From positions 24,927,501-24,991,500 of the forward strand of contig CM073887.1 in assembly GCA_037176705.1 (NCBI GenBank): a stretch of DNA of 64,000 bases, written 5' to 3'. A model generated the notes under the pieces. That model did not search any database. It saw only the letters and a program-made list of their open reading frames with translations, and was not told where the DNA came from. Source of the DNA: Molossus alvarezi. Lineage: Eukaryota > Chordata > Mammalia > Chiroptera > Molossidae. Both the position numbers and the translations under genes were made by a program. Shown here in pieces: positions 1 to 10,155 of this stretch. Every line of letters starts with the position of its first letter. Within the stretch, counting starts at the first letter, position 1.

Positions 1-59
1 GTTATAACACACTCACTATGTGATCTTGAACCTTGGGACGTCTGCCCTCCCTTTTTTTT

Positions 60-3051
60 TTTAAATAACAGACTTGAGATACAATTCACTTACTGTACAA
101 TTCACCCTTTTAAAGTGTACAATTCAGTGGCTTTTAGTATATTCCTAAAACCATGCAACCATCACCACTATTTAATTTCAGAACATTACCCCAGGAGAAA
201 CCCGAGTTCATTAGAACTCACTCCTCCTCTCCTCCTTTCTCTGTCCCCTAGCAACCATTAATCGACTTTCTGTCTATAGAGATTTTCTGGATGTTTCATA
301 TTAATGAAATCATACAATATGTGGCTTTTGTGTCTGGCTTCTTTCACTTAGCACAGTGTTTCTAAGGTTATCCATGTTGTACCATTTATCAGTACTTCAT
401 TTCTTTTTATGGCCAAATAAACTTTCATTATATGGTTATACCACATTTTGTCTATCTACTCATGAATTGATGGACTTTTGGGCTGTTTCCACTTTTGGGC
501 TATTATGAATAATGCTGCTATGAAAATTCATATACAAGTGTTTTGGTGGATATATGTTCTCAATTCTCTTAAGTATATATCTAGTAGTACATTACTTGGT
601 CATATAGTAACTCTATGTTTAAGATGTTGAGGAACTGCCAAACTGTTTTTCAAATTAGCTGTCCCATTTGGCAATCCCACTAGCAAGGTATCAGGGTTCT
701 GATTTTTCCACATCCTCACCAACAGTTGTCATTATCTGATTTAAAAAAAAAATTCTAGCCATTCTAGTGGGTGTGAAGTGTATCTCATTGTGATTTTGAT
801 TTGTATTTCCCTAATGACTAGTAATGTCACACATCTTTTTATGTGATTATTGGTCATTTACATATCTTTGGAGAAACAGTCTAGATTCTTTATCCATTTT
901 TTAATTGGGTCACTAGTCTTTTTACTGTTGAGTTTTAAGAGTTTTTTAAAAATACATTCTGGAAACCAGTTCTTTATTAGATATATGATTTGCAAATGTT
1001 GTCGCCCATTCTGTGAGTTGTATTTTAATTTCTTGATGTTATGCCCTGAAGCACAAAAGTTTTAAATTTATGTATTTTTCTTTTGTATGGTACTTTCGAT
1101 GTTATACGTAAGAAATCACTGCCTAATCTCAGGTTGTGCAGATATACTCCTATGATTTCTTCTAAGAGTTTTCTAGTTTTAGTTCTTACATTTAGATCTT
1201 TATCCACTTTGAGTTGACTTCTGTATGTATAGTGTGAAGTAGAGGTCCAACTCCATTCTTTGCATGTGGATATACAGTTGTCCTGGTATCATTTGTTGAA
1301 ATGACTATTCTTTCCCCATTGAATAGTCTCTCTTATCTCGTCCTTTCTCTCTCTTTCAGTCTTGGTACTCTTGTCGAAAATCAATTGATCCTAAATATAA
1401 TGGTTTATTTCTGGACTCTCGGTTCTATTCTTTTGATCTATGTGCCTATCCTTATGCTAGTACCACACTGTCTTGTAAACTGTAGCTTTGTATTAGGTTT
1501 GAAATTGGGAAGTATGAGTCTTTGAACTTTGTTCTTCTTTTTCTAATATTGTCTTGTCTATTTCTGGTTCCTTGCATTTTCAGGAGAATTTTAGAATCAT
1601 CTTGTTAATTTCTGCAAACAAGGCAGCTAGAATATTGACAGGGATTGTATTGAATCTATAGATTAATTTGGGGAAGTATTGCCATATTAACAATATTAAC
1701 TTTTCTGATTCATGAACATGGTGTCTTTTTATTTAGTTGGTTCTTTTACTTCTTTTAATAGTGTTTTGTAATTTCCAATGAATAAATCTTATACTTCATT
1801 TGTTAATTTTATTCATACCTGAGTTTTTTATTATTTAATTCTGTGGTAAATGAAATTGTTTTATTTCATTTTTGGATTGTTCTATTTTTGTATGTTGATC
1901 TTATGTCCTATAACTTTGCTGAACTCATTCATTAGTTCTAATAGCTTTTAGTGGACTCCTTAGTATTTTCTCTATATAAGATCATGTCATCTGTGAATAG
2001 AGATAGTGATTGTAGTCCTTCCTTCCTTCCTTCCTCCCTTCCTTCCTTCCTTCCTTCCTTCCTTCCTTCCTTCCTTCCTTCCTTCCTCTCTCCCCTCCCA
2101 TCCTTCAACCCCTCTCCTACCTCCTCTTTCCCTCTTTTTTTCTATCCCTCATTCCTTCCTTTCTTTCTTGCCTTATGGTACTGGTCAGAACTACCAGTAC
2201 TATGTTAAATAAGAGTGAATATTACTTATTTATTTTCCTAATCTTAAAAGGAAAGCATTCAGGTTTTCACTATTGAGTATGATGTTAACTGTGGAATTTA
2301 TGCAGATGGTTTTATCAGGTGGAGAAAGTTCCCTTTCATTCTTAGTTCATTGAGTGTTGTTATCCTGAAAGGGTGTTGGACTTTGTCAAGTGCTTTTCTG
2401 CATCTACTGATATGATCATGTGGTTTTTGTTCTTTATTCTATTAATATAGCATATTACATTGATTAATTTTCATATGTTAAACCAAGCTAGCACTCTAGG
2501 GATGAGTCCCACTCGGTCATGGTGTCTAATCCTTTTAATATGATGCTGGATTATCGAGGCTTTTGGCATCTATGTCCATAAGGAATTTTGGCCTGTAGTC
2601 TTCAGATTTCTTTGTCTGGTTATGCTATCAAGGTAATACTGGCCTCATAATATGAGTTGGGAAGGGTTACCACCCTCTTTTATTTTTTGGATATGTTTGT
2701 AAATAACTGATATTAGTTCTTCTTTAAATATGTATTAGAATTCACCAGACAAGCCATCTGGGCCTGAGTTTTTTTTTTTTTCTGGGAAAATGTTTTACTA
2801 ATAATTCAATCTCTTTACTTATTACAGGTCTATTTAGATTTTCTGTTTGCTCTTGAGTCACTTTTGGTATTTTGTATCTTTCTAAGAATTTGTCAGTTTT
2901 GTCTAGGTTACCTAATTTGTTGTATAAAAGTGCTCACAGTTTTCCCTTATAATCTTTTTTACTTCTTCAAGGTTGGTAGTAATGTCCCTCTTTATTTCAG
3001 TAATTTGGGTCTTCTCTCTTTTTATTTTGGTCAGTCTAGCTCCAGTTTTGT
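60..3051 (-). mobile_element. Old L1 LINE, 3' UTR and ORF2 remnant (first part)
   Basis: Read on the minus strand this is the 3' half of an ancient mammalian L1: reverse-transcriptase and C-terminal ORF2 remnants (about 3051-1200) followed by an L1M-type 3' UTR (about 700-60, with the familiar GTACAATTCAGTGG on the plus strand). The RT remnant is recognisable from the codons for a DAEKA-like motif near 2390-2430. All frames are broken by stops and indels. The copy continues at 5942-6417 and 6897-7085, having been split by later insertions. A TTCC microsatellite has grown inside it. Confidence 0.85.
2017..2086. repeat. (TTCC)n microsatellite
   Basis: About 70 bp of nearly perfect TTCC repeats inside the old L1 ORF2 remnant, followed by a further CT-rich 80 bp. 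It creates overlapping Ser/Pro/Leu-rich open frames with no coding value. Confidence 0.95.
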
Positions 3052-3066
3052 CTATTTTCTTTTTCT

Positions 3067-3993
3067 TCATTGGTTTTTGAGGTAGGCCTGTAGTGCTATG
3101 AACTTCCCTCTCAGAACTGCTTTCGCTGCATCCCATAGATTTTGTGTTGTTGTGTGTTCATTTTCATTGGTTTCCAGGAAGTTTTTAATTTCTTCCTTGA
3201 TCTCCTCGGTGACCCATTCATTGTTTAATAACATGCTATTTAGCCTCCATGTGTTGAAATGTCTTTGCATGTTCTTGTTGCAATTGATTTCTAGTTTCAT
3301 GCCATTGTGATCTGAGAAGATGCTTGATATGATTTCAATCTTCTTGAACTTGTAGAGATTTAGTTTGTGTCCTATCATGTGGTCTATCTTTGAGAATGTC
3401 CCATGTGCACTTGAGAAGAATGTGTATTCTGTAGTTTTGGGGTGTAATTCTCTGTAGATATCTATTAAATCCATTTGGTCTAGTGCTTCATTTAGAGTCT
3501 CTGTTTCCTTGCTAATTTTTTGCCTAGAGGATCTATCTAGTGCTGTCAACGGGGTGTTGAAGTCCCCTGCTATGATTGTATTGTTGTCGATTTCTCCTTG
3601 GAAGTCCTCCAGAAGATTTTTAATATATTTTGGTGCTCCTATATTGGGTGCATATATGTTTATCAAGGTTATATCTTCCTGTTGGATAGATCCTTTCAAT
3701 ATTATGTAGTGGCCGTCTTTGTCTCTAGTTATGGTCTTCATTTTGAAATCTATTTTATCAGATATGAGAATTTCTACCCCAGCTTTTTTTTGCTTTCCAT
3801 TTGCTTGGAAAATTTTTTTCCATCCCTTCACTTTCAACCTATGTGAGTCTTTTGTTGAGAGGTGGGTCTCTTGTAAACAACATATAGATGAGTCATGCTT
3901 TCTTATCCAATCAGCTACTCTGTGTCTCTTTATGGGAGCATTCAATCCATTTACGTTTAAGGTGATTATTGATATGTACTTATTTATTGCCAT
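3067..3993 (-). pseudogene. L1 ORF2 fragment: intact AP-like endonuclease domain only
   Basis: A 308-codon open frame from ATG at 3993. It contains the complete L1 endonuclease domain with its expected residues: Asn13 (TLNVNGLN), Glu42 (LQETH), Tyr114 (NIYAPN), Asp144 and Asn146 (AGDFN), Asp204 (SKIDH), and Asp228-His229 (SDH). Full ORF2 is about 1,275 residues; the RT and Cys-rich regions are absent. The last codons (KNQ and the TGA at 3069-3067) are supplied by the target-site duplication, not by L1. Catalytic residues look unmutated; whether the frame is ever translated is unknown. Confidence 0.88.
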
Positions 3994-4038
3994 TTTTGTT
4001 TAGTGTGGTTCTATTTTTCTTCCCACTTCTCCTGCTAA

Positions 4039-4927
4039 TTACAGCAGTCCTTTTAACATTTCTTGCAGTGCTGGTTTGGTGCTAATGTATTCCCTTAGCT
4101 TTTTTTTGTCTGGGAAGCTCTTTATTTGATCTTCTATTTTGAATGATAGCCTTGCTGGGTAGTCTTGGATTCAGATTCTTGTTTTTCATGACTTTGATTA
4201 CTTCATGCCATTCTCTTCTGGCCTGTAGTGTTTCTTGTGAGAAGTCAGCTGAGAGCCTTATGGGGTTCCCTTTGTAGGTAACCTGTTGCTTATCTCTTGC
4301 TGCTTTTAGGATTCTCTCTTTGTCTTTAATTTGTGGCATTTTAATTACTATGTGTCTTGGTGTGGGCCTGTTTGGGTTCTTCTTACTTGGGACTCTCTGT
4401 GCTTCTTGAACTTGAATGCCTTCTTCCTTCACCAAATTAGGGAAGTTTTCTCTCACTATTTTTTTGAATATATTCTCTATCCCTTGCTCCTTTTCTTCTT
4501 CTTCGGGGACTCCTATGATGCGAATATTATTACGTTTCCAGTTGTCCCATAGTTCTCTTAAGCTGTCTTCCTGTTTTTTAATAGTTTTTTCCTTTTGTTT
4601 TTCTGATTGGTTGATTTTTTCTACCCTGTCTTCTAATTCACTGATCCGGTCCTCAGCTTCCCCTACTCTGCTTTTTAAACCTTGCAATGTGTTTTTCATT
4701 TCGGATATGTCATTTTTTATCTCTTCTTGTTGGTTTTTAATTTCCATTTGGCTTATTTTCAGTGTCTCTATGTCCTTACTCATGCTGTTCAGCTTCCTCA
4801 AGATCATGGCTCTGAATTCTAGCTCTGTTAACATGCCTAATTGCTCCACATTGATCTCATCTTCGGTGGAGGTGTCTTGCTCTTTCATTTGGTTTCTGTT
4901 TCTGTGTTTCACCATTTTGGCTATCAC
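4039..4927 (-). pseudogene. L1 ORF1 (RNA-binding chaperone), frameshifted near its C-terminus
   Basis: L1 ORF1p is a trimeric nucleic-acid chaperone that packages L1 RNA. The first 281-codon open frame has a charged N-terminus, a long heptad-rich coiled coil (about residues 40-125, e.g. ISEMKNTLQGLKSRVGEAED) and the RRM-like core (LRELWDNWKRNNIRIIGVPE, with the family motif NNIRIIGVPE). Near 4160 about two bases are missing within the C-terminal domain. The frame then runs into an early stop at 4082, while the proper C-terminal end (STKPALQEM...) continues in another frame to TAA at 4041-4039. Adding back two bases would give about 296 residues, near the family size. The rest of the frame is intact, so the insertion is fairly young. 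Confidence 0.85.
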
Positions 4928-5728
4928 TGTGGGCTTTGGAGCCTGTCAAGTTCTCCCTGTGGGTGTTGGTGTTCTGCTGTTTGTGGCTCCCTCTCCTGTG
5001 TTTAGATGAGCGAGGGAGGACCCATGTTGAACACCTCTGTCAAGTCTTACTTTCCTGGTTAAAGTTGCCAGTCCAGGAAACGTACTGTTATCCTCTAGCT
5101 TTTTGCTTGGAGGCTAGCAGTCTAGGTTAATTGATGAGTTTTGGGTTGTCAGTTGATTGAACAACTCCCTCTGGTGCTCAGCCAAGGGGCTTTCACGAGG
5201 GTGGGGCAGATGCTGGTTGTTAGTGAGCCTCAATTAGCACTTCAATGGCCCACAGGGTGGGGTTGGATCTCCGAGGGAGGGGCTGCTGCCTCTCCTCAGA
5301 GCCCTGGGAAGGAGCAATGTGGCCACCGTCCTGAGTGGCTGCACTCAGCCAAAGCTCTGAGCGCCCTCCAAACCCCGAGCGTCCCGACACAGTTCCAGTC
5401 CGCCCTCCCTCTGCCGGAGCTCAAGGTGAGTGGCTGTGGCTGTTTCAGCCTCTGTCCCGGCTGCGCTGTGGAGCCGCCTGGGAGTGTAACCCGAGGGCGC
5501 TGCTCCCAGCTGAGGCCGCTGCTGAGCTGCCGACCGTGGGCTCCCAGCCCCGTCTCGCGCCTTCGCAAGCCTACCGGGATGGAGTCGGTGTCCCTCGTTG
5601 TATGGTCCTCCAAGCTGCTTTCCTGTTGCTTTTTCCCGTCGATTTGTCTGTGTTATAGTTGTAATTCCAGTTTGGTTCTGGGAGATGGTCTGTGTAGCTC
5701 CGTTCACTCCGCCGCCATTTTTCGGTTC
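4928..5728 (-). promoter_or_regulatory. L1 5' UTR / internal promoter
   Basis: About 800 bp upstream of L1 ORF1. The distal part, about 5260-5640, is GC- and CpG-rich like other L1 promoters. At the very 5' end the minus strand reads AAAATGGCGGC (5721-5711), a consensus YY1 site; in human L1 a YY1 site at this position sets the transcription start. Its presence argues that the 5' end is essentially complete. Open frames on both strands here are by-products of base composition. Confidence 0.7.
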
Positions 5729-5941
5729 TCTTCATTGGTTTTTAAGAGAGAGGAAGGGAGAGGGAGAGAGACAGAAATATTAATGAGAGAGAGCATCAAT
5801 TGGCCACCTCCTGCATGCCTCCCACTGGGGATCAGGCCCACAACCTGGGTATGTGACCTGACTGGGAATCGAACGGGTGACCTTTTGGTGCATGGGTTGA
5901 CGCTCAACCACTGAGCTACACTGGCTGAGCTATTTTCTTTT

Positions 5942-7085
5942 CAAACAATCAAGTTATATTTATTTTTTTTCTCTGTTGTTTTTCTATTCTCAATTTAATC
6001 TATTGGTGCTCTAATCTGTATAGTTTCCTTTCTTCTGCTTGCTTTGGGCTTAGTTTCCTCTTCTTTATTTGTCTTTTCAAGGTAGAAGGTCAGACTGTCA
6101 ATCGGACATTTTCTTCTTTTTTAAGTAGGCATTTGCAGCTATTTCCCCTGGACGTTACTTTAGCTGCATCCCATACTTATTGGTATACTAAGTTTTTGCT
6201 TTCATTCACCTAAATTTTAAACACATTTAGGACTGTGTTGTTTAATTTTCATGTGTTTGTGAATTTCCCAAATTTCCTTCTGTTATTTATTTCAATTTTC
6301 ATTCCATTGTGGTTGGAGAACATACTTTGCATGATTTGGGTCCTTTTAAAAGTTTTGAAGCTTGTTACATGGTCTAACATATGTTCTGTCCTCGACAGTG
6401 TTCTATGTGCACTTGTGTGATGAGTTCAAAGATTTTGGGGCTGATCAAGGAAAGACAGGAGCATGAGATGGCAGTTTTCCGCAGGCCTGTTGGGTGGTAT
6501 TTGGACAGCGTTACACTGGAGGGAAGTCCCTCACAGTGGGAGACCTTCCAGAGACAGAGGCTACCCTCCAAAAGGGGAATAGGGTAAGGGGGTTCCCAGG
6601 GAAGCGGGGAATGGGGAAGGGGCTTATGTGTCTAGGTGATGTCACTCAGCAGTCGGGGTCTTTTATAACCTCAGGGTTTATCTTATCTATGGCTAGCTGA
6701 TATTGGGTGCAGTTTTGCTGGGTATACAAAGCAGACAGGATCTAAATGGCTAAAAATATCCTTATTTTGGATATATTTAAAGTAATAGGATATGTAAGAA
6801 TTTGAATTTGGCTTTGAGCCAATGTTGCCAACCTGCTGTGAAAAAGTAAACAACATAAGGCCCATATACAGGGGCCAGCTTCGGCCCATTTATTATAAAT
6901 TTGAGAAACATGTGCATTCTGTCTGGTGGAATGTGCTGTGAATAGATGTCTGTTAGATCTAGTTGGCTCATAGTGTCGTTCAAATCTTCCATTTCCTTGT
7001 TGATCTTCTGCCTATTTGTTCAACCCATTATTGAAAGTGGGGTATTGAAGTCTTATTGTTGAGTTGTTCATTTCTCCACTTTGTC
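5942..7085 (-). mobile_element. Old L1 ORF2 remnant, continuation of the 60-3051 copy, itself interrupted
   Basis: Sequence at 5942-6417 picks up the old ORF2 exactly where 3051 left off and covers the spacer and late endonuclease region; it is diverged but homologous to 3100-3450 in the younger L1. It breaks off after GTGCACTTG (6417) and resumes at about 6897 (TTGAGAAACATGTGCATTCTG region), ending near 7085 in the early endonuclease region. The gap holds an unrelated insertion of about 480 bp. Confidence 0.75.
6418..6896 (+). mobile_element. Unidentified ~480-bp insertion, possibly a solo LTR
   Basis: Non-L1 sequence wedged into the old L1. It starts TGTGATGAG, has a GC-richer first half, a TGATGTCACTCA motif and a TATA-like TTTTATAA near 6661, then an AT-rich second half ending CATTTATTATAA. 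Weak 5-bp flank similarity (ACTTG/ATTTG) could be a target duplication. The U3-like layout suggests a solo LTR on the plus strand, but clean TG...CA ends and a poly(A) signal are not evident. No coding potential is seen. Confidence 0.35.
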
Positions 7086-7540
7086 CCCTCTCTGCACATC
7101 CCTCCCACCTTTTCCTTGCTTAGATAATTCCTTATTATATCATAGGAAATAGTTCAGCATTCATGCTGGTGGTTTGGCTCTGCCGGGCAGGGGTAATTTT
7201 ACTAGTTTAAGTGGTTTGTAGTTTAATTTTTCTTTTCTAGCCTTGAATCCAGGCCAGGGTTCACCCTCTGGAAGATAAGAGTTTAATGACACTAGGCCGA
7301 GTTGTGAGGACCGTGCTACGCTTAGATTCAATTGCAGCAAGATCGTTAGAAGTCCGAACACTACAGAGATTGTTACACTCTCCCTACACCACCCTCATAT
7401 TTTCATTCTGAGAACCAAGAAAACACTAACTTATTTTCATTCAGTATAGGTCAGTATACAATGACCTGGTTTACTTCTAAGATGACTATTTTGATGCTTT
7501 AAAAAAAAAATTAAAAATAAAATGCTCCACCCCCGCCCAC
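7086..7540. other. Unassigned sequence between old L1 and a retrotranscript end
   Basis: About 450 bp with no gene. The minus-strand stretch 7400-7180 is GC-balanced and could be an old ERV/LTR remnant, but I cannot place it. An A-rich tract lies at 7500-7525. Confidence 0.4.
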
Positions 7541-7720
7541 TTTTTTTTTGGTTTTGAGTCTCCTGCTTTATTGACAACCTAAACACAATGTTTTGCCCAT
7601 CATAGAATTAAGCACTACAAGAAAGTCTCCTTTGTCACATAGGACCCAACTGCCAAGCATTTGACACCTGGCTACCAGTCCCTCCTTTCATACCCATGGC
7701 AGATGCCATCAGGGCCATGT
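7541..7720 (-). pseudogene. 3' end of a processed transcript (retrocopy), parent unknown
   Basis: On the minus strand unique sequence is followed by CAATAAAGCAGG (AATAAA at 7572-7567), then 15-20 nt later an A-run (plus-strand T-run 7541-7549). This is the signature of a reverse-transcribed polyadenylated mRNA end. The insert is only about 180 bp and has no recognisable protein, so it is probably mostly 3' UTR. I could not identify the parent gene. Confidence 0.45.
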
Positions 7721-7724
7721 GTAT

Positions 7725-9890
7725 ATATATCCTTTTCCACTGAATGTCTGTTCAAGTCTTTTATCCATGTTGAAGTGTATTGATTTCTTTTTTTTTTACT
7801 GTTGAGTTTTGAGAGTTCTTTATATATTCTAGATACAAGTCCTTTGTTGATTATGTGCTTTGCAAGTATTTTCTTTAATCTGTAATTTGTCTTTTCATTC
7901 TCTTAACATGGTCTTTGTTTGCAAGCTTTATTGAGATATAATTAACAAAATAGTAAGGTATTTAAAGTGGACAATGTGATGATTTGGTATACGTTTGGAT
8001 AGCAAAAATTTTACATTTTTACGAGGTTCATTTTATCATTTTTTTCCTTTTATGGATTGTAGTAAAATCTAAGAACTCTCTGCTAAGTGTTAGGTTTTGA
8101 AACAAATTTATCTTCTCTTTTTTTCCCCTAAAACTTTTATAATTTTACATTTAAATTCATGATTTATTTTGAGTTAATATTTGTATGCATTGTGAGGTTT
8201 AGATTTTTTCTTCCCCGCGGGACATCCAAATACTCTGGTACCATTTGTTGAGAAGGCTGTCCCTACTCTGTTGAATTGCTATTACATCTTTGTCAACAAT
8301 TAATTGGGCATATTTGTGTGGGTTCATATTTGAATTCTCTGTTCTGTTCCACTGATCTATGTGTCTGTTCCTCCACCAGAATCATACTGTCTTAATTACT
8401 CTAGTTAAATAGTAATCCTTAACCTTGGGAAAAATGATTTCTCCCATTTTATTTTTTCAAAATTATTCTGGCTATCCTAAGGCTGTTCCTTTTCTTAGGA
8501 TGAATTTGAGAATAGGGATGTCCATGTTTCCAAAAAGTTTGCTGAGAGTTTGATAGGAGTTGTATTAAACCTATAGATTAATTTGAGGAAAATTAACATC
8601 TTTACCATGTTAAGTCTTTTAATCTATGAACATGGTATCGATCTCCAATTATTTTGGTCTTCTCTGATGTCTTTCATCAGCATTTTGTAATTTTTAGCAT
8701 ACAGAACCTATATATATATATAACATAATATATGTATTATGTTAGATCTATACCAAAGCATTTTATTTTCTTTCCTTTGGAGCGATTGTAAATGGTATTG
8801 TGTTCTCAAATTTTGAGTTCTACTTTGTTGTTAGTATATGTCAATTAATTTTGTGTGTCAATTTTGTATTATTACTGAAGTCACTTATCAGTGGTTGGAG
8901 CCTTTTTTGGTAGATTCTTTGGGATTTTCTTTGTAAATAATCATGTTGTCTGTAAATAGAAATGTTTTATTTTTTTTCCTATCCAATATGTGCCATTTAT
9001 TTATTTTTGTTGCCTTATTGCACTGACTAGAACTTGCAATATAATGTTGAGTAAGAGAGAATGAACATCATCGTCTTATTTATTTATTTATTTTTTATCC
9101 TCACCTGAGGACATTTTTCCATTTTTTGTTCAGATAGAGTGGGGGGCGGGGAGAGAGAAACATCGATGTGAAAGGGACACATCAAGTGGCTGCCACCCGC
9201 ATGACCAACCAGGGCCAGGAACAAACTGCAACCGAGGTACGCACCCTTAGCAGGAACCGAACCGGGGTCTCTCTGGATCGCAGGCTGACGCTCTTAACTG
9301 TTGAGCCAAACCGGCCAGGGCCATCGCCTTATTCTTGAAGTACTCAGTCATTTACCATTAACTATGATGTTAGATGAAGGTTTTTTGGTATATGCTCTTT
9401 GAGAATAGTTTCCTAGTTTGCCGAGAGATTTTATTATGAATGGGTACTGAATTTTGGCAAGTGCTTTTTTTTGTTGTTGCATCAATTAACATGATCATAT
9501 GATTTTCTTCTTTAACCTGTTGAAATGGTAGATTATATTAATTTTTAATATTAAAATAGTTTCGCATACCTTGAATATATCCAACGTGGTTGTAGTATAC
9601 ATACTCTTTGTACACTGCTGGATTTGATACGATAATATTTTGTTAAGAATTTTTGTGTAAGTTGGTGAGACATGTTAGTCTATATTTTTCTCTCTTTTTT
9701 GTGCTATCTTTGTCTGGTTTTGGTATTAAGGCAATGCTAGCCTTACATAATGAGTTGGGAAACATCCCTTCTTATTCTATTTTCTGGAAGAGATTGTGTA
9801 AAACTGGCATCAATTCTTCTATAAATGTTTGGTAAAATTCACCAGTGAAACATTCTGGGCCTGGAGATTTCAATTTTTAGTATTATTTTA
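7725..9890 (-). mobile_element. Second old L1 LINE, 3' UTR and ORF2 remnant, interrupted by a SINE
   Basis: Minus-strand L1 remnant. Its 3' UTR/ORF2 C-terminal side is at 7725-8700 and earlier ORF2 at 8700-9068 and 9334-9890. The same landmarks as in the 60-3051 copy recur (for example the ACCATTTGTTGA segment near 8241), so it is a separate insertion of a related family. Frames are fully decayed. Confidence 0.8.
9081..9321 (-). mobile_element. VES-type SINE (CCTGGCCGGTTTGGCTCA head) inside old L1
   Basis: Minus-strand head CCTGGCCGGTTTGGCTCAAC with A/B-box-like tRNA sequence, a GTTCCTGC/CTAAGGGTGCG body, and a TTTTTT-GAGGATAAA tail at 9090-9110. A 12-bp target duplication CATCG(T/C)CTTATT lies at 9069-9080 and 9322-9333, one mismatch. 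Confidence 0.9.
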
Positions 9891-10004
9891 ATGAGAACTT
9901 ATTTGTACTCAGAAGAACAAATGGAGTCCAGGAAGACTGTGTCCAGGAGGGTCTGGGAAAATCTGGATCTCAGTTACTGTTGTTTGTTATGTGCTTAGGT
10001 GTCA

Positions 10005-10155
10005 CATTAGACTGTGAGCTTCCTGAGAGTAACCATGTGTGTGGGTCACTGTTGGGACCTCAGCACCGAGGGTAAGCACTCCACACTGATAACTGAATAA
10101 ATAGATCAATGATGGTAGTTGGTGCTCAGTAAATCTTTGCTGAGTGAATGAATTA
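10005..10155 (+). repeat. L2-like LINE 3' end
   Basis: Carries GACTGTGAGCTTCCTGAGAG and, later, GGTGCTCAGTAAATCTTTGC followed by GAGTGAATGAATT, the characteristic ending of mammalian L2 elements. Strongly diverged. Confidence 0.65.

Larger units (their letters stand above)
3079..5728 (-). mobile_element. Younger L1 retrotransposon, 5'-complete but 3'-truncated inside ORF2
   Basis: Minus-strand order: 5' end with a YY1-like site (5721-5711), GC-rich 5' UTR (5728-4928), ORF1 (4927-4039), a 45-bp gap, then the ORF2 endonuclease domain from 3993. The element stops abruptly at 3079 after codons for LQAYL. There is no reverse transcriptase, 3' UTR or poly(A) tail. A 15-bp perfect target duplication flanks it (3064-3078 and 5729-5743), and the cut site on the plus strand, TTTTT/AAGA, is a classical L1 endonuclease target. 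L1 insertions are usually 5'-truncated; this is the reverse. It lies within a SINE that lies within an older L1. Confidence 0.88.
3064..5929 (-). mobile_element. VES-type bat SINE, split by a younger L1 (pieces 5744-5929 and 3064-3078)
   Basis: The tRNA-like head (minus strand, CAGTGTAGCTCAGTGGTTG) and body occupy 5929-5744. The 3' tail piece TCTTCATTGGTTTTT appears at 3064-3078 and again at 5729-5743 because the L1 landed there. The whole SINE is flanked by a 12-bp target duplication CTATTTTCTTTT at 3052-3063 and 5930-5941, lying in old L1 ORF2 sequence that resumes cleanly on the far side. Confidence 0.85.

Noticed and set aside
5141..5914. 257-codon plus-strand frame
   Set aside because: Lies antisense to the L1 5' UTR and runs into a SINE.
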